Below, piece after piece: positions 9,716 to 21,700 of a stretch of DNA of 64,000 nt. The notes beneath the pieces are model-generated. The model did not search any database. It saw nothing but the letters and a program-made list of their open reading frames with translations, and was not told where the DNA came from. Origin of the DNA: Mesostigma viride (taxonomy: Eukaryota > Streptophyta > Mesostigmatophyceae > Mesostigmatales > Mesostigmataceae); contig RPFO01000166.1 of the NCBI GenBank assembly GCA_009746045.1, positions 62,001-126,000 of the forward strand. Reading direction: 5' to 3'. The position numbers and the translations under genes are program-made. Every line of letters begins with the position of its first letter. Position 1 is the stretch's first letter.

Positions 9716-12700
9716 ATGGGCAAGGGCCTGCCAGGGCCGCTGCTTATCTCCCTAGCGCGGCAAACCGGCACAGTCATTCTACTATTCATGCTACTAAGTC
9801 TCCAGCAGCTCAGGTATGCCCTGACCCGGTACTATCACAGCGCTACCCAGCTGCTTCACGGCGGAACAATTTCAATTACAACCAGCTGCCAGTTGTTCCA
9901 TGTCCTGCCCGCCTTGTTTTATATTTATTTTAACCTTGGTTTTTCTGCTCCACATCCACAAGCATGCCTGCCTGACCCACCCAGACACTACCCCCTGGCT
10001 GTGCTCCATGTCTTGCCCCTTGATGTTGTACGACATGCCTATGGTGTGCTGGCTTGGACAGGGTGCGCGTGGGTGGCGTGACGGTCCCCGCGACACTAGG
10101 GGCCAAGTCCTACCGAGCCCAGCTGCGGGAGAAGGTACATCGCCCACATTGGTAGCTTCAAAGCTGGGTTACCCAAAGGTAGCTTCAATGCAGGGCTACC
10201 CAAAGGTCCTTCGGCAGTTAAAAACAAGTCTTAATTGGTTGAAAGTACTCTAGGGAATTCCTTTTGGCGTCAAATCTGGTTTGTCTGTTTCTTTGTCTGT
10301 TTATATGTTTGTCAAGTGAACAACGGTTCTACTGACTGTGCGAATAGTCTTTGTTTGGTTGGTGAACCCAGCCGGCAGCCAGTCGGTTACAGCCACTGAA
10401 GCACACTTGTCAGCCAAACAGTATTCCAGATTCTTTGTTTGTTTACTGCCAGTGCAGCATTTTCTCAGCCAAAGAGAAATGTTGTTAAATTTTTTGTTTC
10501 TTTGGTAGCTAGAAAGCAGCCAGTTGAGCACACTGGGGAGTGGGGACTTAATCATTTTCATTTTTCTTTTTATATTTAGCGATTTCAGGTGGTGTAGCGT
10601 CCAGAATCAATCTTTTTTCTTTAAACTACCAATGCGGGTGCTGTACAGCCACACATATGCACGTTGTGTTACGCTATGATGACCACATACACACACATCG
10701 CATCATAATTTGCTACTGTGAGACTCGCACTGAGGTCTGAGGATGGTGCGAACACACGCTTGCAAACAGACTCGCACAAGCACACGCACGTGCGAAATGC
10801 AGTCACACACAGAAAAACCAGACACACAAGCAGGTCAAAGGTATGCCCACACACGCGTTGCCAGACATGCACAAAGAGGTAGGCACGCCCACACCACGCT
10901 CTCCATGGCTGCCTCCCCAGCCACTTTGCAGGTGGTGCTACTGGAGTTTTGTTCACGTGAGTATGGGTGGGTGGTGCGGCGGGCGGACAAGCTGGCAGGC
11001 GGGCGGGCAGGTGGGCAGGCGAGCAGCCATATACATCTGCTTGTGTCATTGGAGGAAGCAGATACACGGAAAGAGCTTCGTGGAAGTTGGCCCTCACTGG
11101 CAGTCTAGCGTGCGTGGTGCTTTTGTGGACGCATCCATCACCCTCCCCCCCAGATGGCCAACTCCGTCACCCGTGCATATGCCAACACCATCCACAGTAC
11201 CAACGTGAATGTGGCCGCCCAACCGAACAACAACATCCCTGGCATCCACGGCAATGCTAATGCCAGGGTCATCTCTGACAGGGGAGCGCTAAACCGCGTC
11301 CCGTTTATCACACTTGTGACGCAAGGGTGGACCGCGGCCCCTCCTTTGGTGCGCCGACAGTTGACGGTGCCGATGAACAAAGGTATGATGAGTCAACTTA
11401 AAGTAAAACAAAATGGAAGGACATGTCTGGTCCCGTTGGGGAGCCGCGGAGCGTTAGCCGTTGGATTGGTGGGAAGAAGCACATACTAATCTAGCCAATT
11501 AAGGTAGTAATTACGTTACTATACACGCGGCCCCGTTGGGGTTTCACTGAGCGCTAACTCTCAACACCATGGCTCTCCCATTAGGGGCACCCCCAGTAGG
11601 GGCGGCTTCCCAACGGGACTGCGTGACTAACTATTAGGGGCACGTGGCACATGCTTAAATTAGATGGACGAATGGCCATGGCTGGGTACTGGTTCAATGC
11701 TGTGTCTCCCCAGCGTTCGCATGTGTCTATTTACTTTATGATTGGTCATGGCCGCATAGGAGAAACGAATGCTTTATATTTGAAGCGTGTTGGCCCGTCG
11801 TTGCTGTGTAGGACGCACGTAAACTCAATATACTGCAGACTACTACTGCTATTTGACATAGTAGTATGATGACATGGCGCCAGCCCCCGTGTTCTATCAC
11901 GATTGCCGGGGGGATTTTTTTTTTTAAATAAAAAAACGAACTGCAATTCCAGGGGAAGATATACATTTTCGGAGATGCCAGAGCAAGAAAAAAAGCTGAA
12001 GTGCTACTTTTGGGTGAGTGAGCACTCTCACGCGCGCGGCAGCAGGGCTCCACACGTAGCAACCACGCTAATCGACTCCCACGATTGCGATATCATAAGC
12101 CACACGTAGCAACCACACGTAGCTAATTGTCTCCCATGGCTGTGGTATCATATCATACATAATCACATGCACTACATGACAATACTTGTTATCTGAAGTA
12201 ACATTCTGAGCGAATAATACTATGTATAGTCCCAGGAACGCCTCCCTTGTACACCAAACAGGATGCCGTGCCTCCAGCAGTGGCGATCTCTGGCGCTCAC
12301 ACGTGGTGTTACCTTGCATAGCGGCGGTGCTTCATGTGGCTGCGCATGACATGGCGACGCCGTATTCGTACGCCGTACGGGATGCCGCCTCTATGATATA
12401 TATGCTGCATCTATAATCTGCATGCCGCCATCTACAATCAACATGCCGCCAACTACAGTCTATCTCCCATTATAATCTCTCTTTCGATGTCACTATGCCA
12501 TGTTCATTCTGATACATGCTGCCTGCCACGCCCCCACCCCCTTAACGTACAACACAACATCAATATCCACATCCACATGCACATCAACACCAACACCAAC
12601 ACCAACACCAACACCAACACCAACACCAACACCAACACCAACACCTACGCCAACACCAACACCAACACCAACACCAACACCAACACCAACACCAACACCA

Positions 12701-15700
12701 ACACCAACACCAACACCAACACCAATACCAACACCAACACCAACACCAACACCAACACCAACACCAACACCAACACCAACACCAACACCAACACCAACAC
12801 CAACGCCAACGCCAACGCCAACGCCAACGCCAACGCCAACGCCAACGCGAACGCGAACGCCAACACCAACACCAACACCAACACCAACACCAACACCAAC
12901 ACCAACACCAACACCAACACCAACACCAACACCAACACCAACACCAACACCAACACCAACACCAACACCAACACCAACACCAACACCAACACCAACACCA
13001 ACACCAACACCAACACCAACACCAACACCAACACCAACACCAACACCAACACCAACACCAACACCAACACCAACACCAACACCAACACCTACATCAACAT
13101 GCAGTGGCCACCCACTGGGCAGTGCCCTCGTTTTCCCACGCGTGGCTGGCCATCGGCATGCCCACGGTGCCGCGGCCGGGCAACCCGGACTACTTGCTGC
13201 GCAGCATCGCGTCATTCGTCGAGGGTCTTCCCAGGGACGACCTGGACCCGTTTTACCGGCAGGCACGTGTTGGGGAAGGGGGGTAGAGATGGTAGTTTTG
13301 CCTCACAACAGAGCTTACGCTATTATCATACTAGTGTGATAGAGTTGATTTAGCACTCGTGGGGCTAGAGTGAAACAAGGAAGCTGCTTCAGAGTGCTTT
13401 GAAATTTTGCCGCATGATATTTAGTTGAATACAAATGTATTTAGTTGAATACAATTGTATTTAGTTGAATACAAATGTATTTAGTTGAATACAATTGCAT
13501 GTAGTTGAATACAATTGTATTTCGTTGAATACAATTGGAACTAAACGGTGGCCTTCTACGCATGTATCTGGTTTCTGTGTTTGTTAGCCCGTGGTGGCCA
13601 GTGCCCTACTGGTTGTCTCTTTGATATTTGCTTCATGGAGTCGCAGGGGAGGGTGCTATCTGTTGGCAGCACATGGCTGTTCAAACAAGTGCGGCGACTT
13701 ATTTTTTACCCTACGTGCCCACCAGGTGCAGCTGGTGGTCATGAACACCAGCCTTATCTAACCGAGCCATGCATGATATACCCTTTACCCCTACATGCCC
13801 ACCAGGTGCAGCTGGTGGTCATGAACACCAGCCTTATCTAACCGAGCCATGCATGATATACCCTTTACCCCTACGTGCCCACCAGGTGCAGCTGGTGGTC
13901 ATGAACACCAGCCTTATCTAACCGAGCCATGCATGATATACCCTTTACCCCTACGTGCCCACCAGGTGCAGCTGGTGGTCATGAACACCAGCCTTATCTA
14001 ACCGAGCCATGCATGATATACCCTTTACCCCTACTTGCCCACCAGGTGCAGCTGGTGGTCATGAACACCAGCCTTATCTAACCGAGCCATGCATGATATA
14101 CCCTTTACCCCTACTTGCCCACCAGGTGCAGCTGGTGGTCATGAACACCAGCCTTATCTAACCGAGCCATGCATGATATACCCTTTACCCCTACGTGCCC
14201 ACCAGGTGCAGCTGGTGGTCATGAACACCAGCCTTATCTAACCGAGCCATGCATGATATACCCTTTGCCCCTACGTGCCCACCAGGTGCAGCTGGTGGTC
14301 ATGAACACCAGCCTTATCTAACCGAGCCATGCAGGATATACCCTTTACCCCTACGTGCCCACCAGGTGCAGCTGGTGGTCATGAACAACCAGCCAGGGAA
14401 CCACTCAGCCTTCTACGAGGTGAGGGGTGAAGTGGAGGCCCACGGCGTGCAGACTGCTAGGGACCACATCTCCTTCATCGACAACCCTGGCACGGTGCTC
14501 GACCCGTGAGTCTCCTGAAATGTTGGCTCCTGAAATGTTTTCACGGTACTTGTGAGTAAGCACAGATCTCGTTTGCAGGAAACCTGTAAGCCGATTGACT
14601 TGAGGGGCATGCATAATCATACGACAACCCTGTCAACATACGCGCCCCATGAGTGCAAGGATACGTTGATTCTTTTTTGGCGCAGAACGGGGTGAATGGG
14701 TGGGTGGGGAGGCGACACATATGCCAAAGAGACTGACAGCCCGTATCTTTAATTTTTTTCCAACTTTCATAACTATAATTTTGCTGTCGTCGTGGTGCCC
14801 TCAGGCTACGCTGTCTCATGTAACAAGACTCTAAACACAAGATTGCCAGGGAATTTGTAAACTTGATGGGGGGTTTGTTGGTGTTTCTCCCGTTCTGAAC
14901 AGTAGCCAAATTAAACGGGTACCTCACCCCCAGGTAGAAAGGGCATGAGACCTAATAGCAGGTTGTTGGTTATCTGGTATTCTATTCGAGTGGCTGAACA
15001 ACACGTCGTAAGCATGCTGAGCCGAGGTTGCATTCAGATGAGAGATAGGTATATCTATAGTCTATTATGTGGGATCTCAGATATCATCTCTGTCATACCC
15101 ATCTTAGAATACCCACAGCCCCTCACCCGCGTTGGGGTTTCTTTATTCTTCTGGCTCCTCCACTTGGGTGCGCCCTCCTCGTCTCTCCTCCCGGTACATT
15201 GCACGATCTTCTTATTCGATGAATCCCTTGTGTGGGCCGGCGCGTGCGGTTGACACTTGGGGGTTGTCCTTTCCCAGGGACCCGACACTCCCTGAGCCGA
15301 ACGACCGCAGGAACCCGAACGACTACCCTGGCAGGTAGGTGCGCTTAAGTGCGGTGGCCGGTGGCATGGTGGGTGCAGCAGTGTGTCTAGTAAGGGTTTT
15401 AGGCACGCGTCAGTGCACGCGTCAGTCGGCTGACGCGCCGGTGTTGGCAGCGCGTCAGACGGCTGACACGCCGCCAACGGCGGCGCGTCAGACCATTCCA
15501 ATTAGGGACGGGGCCCAGGGCTCCGCTCTGGGGTGGATTTACCCTCAAAGACGCGGAATTACTGGGGGATGATGGGGGGTGGGGCAGTCAAATTTGGGGC
15601 AGGTGCAAGATGGGACATGGACATCGCGACGTAGAGTTTCCAGGGTGAAGTGGCAGGACAAGTATTACAACCATGGATCTCAAACATGCTTGATGCTCCA

Positions 15701-18700
15701 TTGTAAAGAAAACTGGCCTTATCAGCTTTCAAATCCATTATGAGAGAAACGTTTCATTTCACGATGCTTCGTCTTTCCCGGAATCCGACTCGTCCGACAA
15801 ACTTTGAGTCCCGGACGTCGAGCTTTTGTCTTCATTGGAATCCCTGGACTGTGCAGACAATGCTGCCGCCTCTGAGTTACCAGCGGCCCGCCTTTTCCTC
15901 TTATTGCGCATTTCTAGGTCTTGGACAGCCTGGCTTACATCGGCGACATCGGGACTACTTGATCCTGCCCCTGCTGGTTTGCCTCTTGAAATAAGACGAT
16001 ATCGCCACAGACCTAAACTTTTTCAAGAATCTGCCTCCTTGTGACGCAATGCCACGCTTTTGGTGTGCCGAATCCTTGCTGATGATTCGTGAGCCAGGAC
16101 TCAGGAACAAGGCAGTGTAATGCAGAAAAAACGCAATAATGTTGCCTAGACTTACGGATTATCTAGGTTTTTGCCGACGCATTCTACTTCCTATCGCCTG
16201 AAGGCCTGAGTGATATCTAAGCCAATGCAACCCCGCATGGCAGGGAAACGCTTATGAAATTCCAAAATAGCACCTGCTATTGAAATGCATTCAACATAAA
16301 TTTAGGTAAGCCTGGCTTAGACTGTATCCAATATCGCTGCAACGGCCATCGCCACCTCGCGCACTGACTTCGCTGCTGGCTGCAGGAAACACCTTGTTGC
16401 TCGTTAGCAACCAGGTAGACGGGCTGTCTGTTGGCATACACAGTCATACTGAATGTTCCAGAGGTTCCGCGTGACCCCACTTATCACCAGTGGTATGTTG
16501 ACCAGTCAGTCATTCAGTGCACAAAATCTCAAGTACGATTCAGTTAGGTGGGCTTACAGGCAAACCGTGTACGAAAAAGTACCTCTACTGTAAGGTGCTG
16601 GCCCGGCGCGAAGAGTAGAGGTTGACGCGGCGAACATGTGCCCTATGTGTCAGAAGTATCGATACAGCTGCTTGGCAATAAGTTAATAGTTTGGTCAGAA
16701 TATTTACGTCTGTGGCACGGAATAGATGCTGACTATACTAGAATGTCCGTGATTGGAAGGAAAAGACTTCCGTCAAGGAATAAATAGTCCTCGTACCAAC
16801 TTATTAGCTACTTGGACATTTTTGCTGTGATTGGCCGTGTGCTAAACAGAACGTACAATGGCAGTGCATTCCTGTTCACTCACTTTGCGTGTACCTTTAC
16901 ATCCACATATTTTGCTCATAGATAGCTACCTTTGGGAAGCTTCGGAAGAGCGTGTCCGAAGGCATAAATGATCGGACCACTCTTCCCGTGCAGTAGTGTC
17001 AGTCACGGGAAGCAGCGACCGTCCAAAACGCCCATGAAACCCACATAGAGGAGACGATCGGTAGGGGCATGCGGGATACGCCCGGCCAAGACGTCGGCCA
17101 GACACGGGCGGAGCTCGGCCAGGCTTACAAAATTATCTTTGAAGGGGACAAACTTGGCCAGGTCTGAGCCATCAAACTTGGTGACGACCCGGAGGTCGCG
17201 CAAAAACGTAGTGCAAACGACATTTGGAGACCGGTCGGAGCCGACGACGGCCGTTGCCGTGGGCGCCCCATCCCCATCCCCATCGCCATCGCCAACGTCG
17301 GTGCCAGACGGGGGCACCAGGTCAGCTGTGTCTGGTAGTGGCGTCCAAAGCAGCGGCCAGCCCCTCCGAATCGCCCGCGGCCGCTGCTTCCCGTGCAGCA
17401 GTGAGGGCGGGCAGCCCTGCGGCAGCGCCGGCGGCCGTGGCGCGGGCGGCGGCGGCGCCTGCAGTTGTGCCAGCGCGCGTGGACATTGCCATCGGTGACG
17501 AGGTACAAAAAAAAAAGGGATCTGGAGGCATAGTAAAGGCAGCGCAAAGCCGAAATAGCGGCGGCTAGACCGGGAAATGCCGCGGGCTAGGCGGCGATGA
17601 AGGGCCCCTCATGTGGGGCAGAAGTCCAAACTTGGCTTCACAGGGCGCGGCCAGCGGGTCAGGGCACCATGTGGTCATGGCCGGCGCGACGAGTAGAGGT
17701 TGTCACGTCAAACCTGTGCCCTAAGCTCATATTGACGTGCCTGACGCGTCAGGACTCGGTGCGCGTCAGACGAGTGACACGCACCCTAAATTTACGCGCC
17801 AGACTTCTGGCGCACGGGGTAAAATTCCTGACGCGTCAGCGGCGGACGCCTGCGTCCGGTTACTAGACACACTGGGATGCAGTACAGCGCTATGTATGGA
17901 GGGGAGTATGCAGTACAAATACAATGCTATGCAGTACAATGCACCCAATGCTATGCTATGTATTCTATCCTCGTGGCGCCCTTACCAAATGGCAAGTGGG
18001 TGTCTCCCTACCGATCTTGCATGGTGCTTTAAGGTGGACCGTAGGTAACCCCCCCCCCCTGCCACGGAGTGTGATGCGTAATCATATGTGCAGACATCTA
18101 GTATATGCTTGTGATAGCTCAGCTGAAAGGTCTCATCAAGAGGATCCAGAATCTCGTTTACGACACCCAAATTGAAATCACCCTCTACAAGTTAGCCAGT
18201 GGCAAGTTGCAACAGCTAAAAATAGGGTTTGGCTCCTAGGAGGCACCTGGCTTGACTTTCTCCCACATTTTATGACACTGAAGGGATGTTACGTCCGTGG
18301 ATAAGATGTTATCAACGCCCCAGGTCAAACGGAAAAGGTTTACTTTTTTTAAGGTTGTCATGTTTGCATGTGGCTGTTGCCATGCCAGTGTTTCTGCTAA
18401 GGGTTTTTGGGCTGCGGTCGCGTGTGACCACGGCTCCCAAAATCCTGCGGTCAATGTGACCTCAGTCACCAAAATCCCGCGGTCGCACCTTTCAACATAG
18501 CTTTGTTGCAAGCAAGATGTGTTATACACTCCATTGAGTGCTTAGCCTAGGTCGGCTTTGTATTGGGGAATGGGGGGGGTGGGTTTGTTATACCATTATA
18601 TAGGCATTGTTAGGTGGGACGTGGATTAATAATGGCAGGCACTGTTAAGGCAATTATGCCTCACCGGCTTATGGCCTTACAGCCCTTACTACTATAGTTA

Positions 18701-21700
18701 CAGCCTTCACTCCCTTCAGTAGGCACAGTGGCGATATCCAATGTGCACGACAGGATTGAGGACTGTCAAACCATTAAATTAACAGCTAGCGACAATAATA
18801 AATTTAGATGACGCCGTAACAAGTGATGAAGTGAAGTCACACATGCCACATGGGCCAAAACTCGAGGGCATGGCCAATTGGCCATTGGCCGGGCAACTGG
18901 CAAGTGCTATGTAGGTTTACTAGGTTGAAAACGGCGATGCTTTCCATGACCTGAATTCCGAGCAATATCGTCAGAATGCGGACGTGAGTGTCAGAGACGA
19001 CCCAGAGCTTGTCCCGCTATTCTTCTCGTGAGATTCAGAATTGCGGCTAGCTTCGACATTACTCAGATTCCCAGGCGGCGGTAGATGCCCTGACAATGGC
19101 GTCGGATCAGGCACTGCTTCCAGCATGGCATCGCCTGGTCCTGAATGTAGAGTTTTCTCAGCGTAGGTCATTAGAGTCTTTGTATCACGGTATGCCTCGT
19201 ATTTCGGATGAGATTAGGCAGCGTAGATAGCATTTGTAGGACATCTTGCTCGCACCAGCCAGGTCGACACCGCCCTTGGTCTGGCCGGTCCCCAGCGGCT
19301 CGGCCAACCAGGGCGGCATATTTTGACCTGGCCTGGCCCCAAGAACATTCCTAAAAGGGTAGGGAAACATGCCATGACCTATACCCAGATGTTGCTGGAC
19401 GACCTAGTGGTCCCAGCCCAGTTTGAGTACCGCATCCCCTCTCTCTCCCTTCTCTGGACTGCCATGCAGGACAAGAAGCGGTGGCAGAAGATTGTCAAGG
19501 CTCACACGCCAGCCCCTGTGGGCAAGCCGCCTCACCCCAAGAGGAGGAGCCGTTTTGATGAGTAGCGTCGATAGGCTTTTCTAGACTAGATCAGAGCTTA
19601 GAGTTAGGTAGTTCGATTACGCGGCTTCCTCCACTCCACCCATCCAACCTGGAATATGTGCTACATGATCTCCCAACGGAGGCATGTTATAATTTAATTT
19701 AATTTAATTTAATTTAATTTAATTTAATTTAATCGCCATGCAGGGAGGCTGCGGCCAGCTTTACCAGATGAATGAGATTATCGAGATGGTGATCGTGGCT
19801 CAGACAAAGACCGTGGCCGAGAAAGTGGACGGTGTGGCATGAGCCACGCTAATATACCTTTAGGTCTGCCTGCGGCGGACGCTCCTGCACTAGCTAGACT
19901 CTTTCCTATTGTTGCTGGCCGGGCATGTTCAATGTTCCGTTAACCGACAGGTTCGCATTTTACGCCAAGGCGAGCAAAATGCCCCAAAGCAGGGCTAGTC
20001 GCTATCGGCTCTAAATTTGCTATGCGTTTCCACTGATAATATTTAATACTACGTTTTATCCAGCAACAAAACCTAGCATCATGTTTACGAAATCGTCAGC
20101 CATACTGGCTTTGCCGCACCGTCGACCGTGCAGCAGCTACAATAATTCATCGCAGCACGTTAAGGTGCAGCCGTGCAGGCTCTACAGTAGAGTCTAGCCG
20201 CTAGGTAGGTATGGCTGAGACTTGAGCCAGGTTGGCAACATCGGCACCAATCTATTAGGCAGTCCTCGGAACGCGGATACTAGTAACTAGAAAATATCTG
20301 ATTTCAGCAATAAACCAAGGCAGGCTGAATTTTGTTCAGTCAACCCTCTGTACTCGGGAATTTGGGTTCTGACAATTTCAGCACAACCCTCGAAGTTACA
20401 ACTGACCGGCCAATGGGCACACTAACAATTGAGCGCAAACCGCAGCCAGAAGTGACCACGGTCACAAGACTTGTCAGGCCGCGGCCACCGAAATCCCGCG
20501 GCCACATGTGACCGCGGCCACCGAAATGCGGCGGCCACGTGTGACCGCGGGCCCCAAAATCCGGCGGCCGGCGGCCACATGTGGCCGCGCGCGGCCCGTT
20601 AGCACAAACACTGTGCCATGCAAAGTTTAGCCTCAAAATTCATGACTTGAGCTAGCCACCTCTAAAAACCATGCTAACTGAAAATGCTAACTCGCCGTGG
20701 ACGTATCTAATTGGCTGCAAAAATTCAGCATCAGAAGATTTGTTTTGTGGCCATGCCAAGGTTGGGGGGATGCTCCCCACATTGGGCCTGAAGTGGGATC
20801 TTTTGGTTGGGCTGGGCGCACTTTTGGCGGGGCGCGCCAGTTGGCGCCAAAGTCCTGGTGCCGGGTACCGAAGGTTACCTACAGGTCCACCTTAATTAAT
20901 TATTTAAATAGTGCGTTAATGGTGCTTAGCGCTACCGAGTGTTCCCAGCCCACATGGCCATCTGGGCCTGACTTATGCGCTTCTTGGCGCTCGCTGTCTC
21001 TCATGTTTGACAGCCCATCTAGGACACGTTTTTGAGGCTGGTGACAGCCATCTAGGTTCGGGCACCAGAAGCCAAAGCATGTGCACACCATCTCGTCAAA
21101 CATTTAGCAGGCAAAGCAAGCGTGTAAAGCAAGTAGGTAAGGCAAGCAGGAAAAGCAAGCCAGCAGGTAGAGCGAGGCATCTGGAACGCTTGGGCTGGCT
21201 GGTAAACTAAAGGTGCACGTCACAGTTTAAAATCGATGGGCCACGTCTTCTATTATATTTGTCGGCATTTGGTCATGGGGACCTCATCAGAGGTATTCAT
21301 CATTTCTCGTTCCTTGGGAGGCGGCCATTCTTTAGGTCTGCCCTGTGTGACCACCCCCCGCGCCTCTCATATGATTGCCCCCGCCCCCCCCCCTCCCCCC
21401 AGCCATGTGCGCAACCAGACGGCTCATGTGCTCGAGCTTATGAAGATGCTACAGCCGAAGGCAACGCTGTACATGTTCCTCGAGGTAGGCCCCTCTTATG
21501 ACCGCTCCACTCACGACCACACTGCGTGTGTTCGTCAAGTAGGTTGCCACCTGCCCCCACCCCGAATCCATCACACACACGCCTCCTTGGGAGGGCCCAG
21601 GGCATCGCGCCCTTGGCACTTGCCCTTGCCTCACCAGTCGCTGATCTTGCTGTCGGTGATGGGTGGTGAAGCGGGTCACTAGCCGTCCTCATCGTCCCGT

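Noticed and set aside
12487-13353. Frames encoding Asn-Thr or Thr-Pro repeats and Val-Gly repeats
   Set aside because: Products of the (CCAACA)n array. Only the unique part from 13,105 belongs to a gene.
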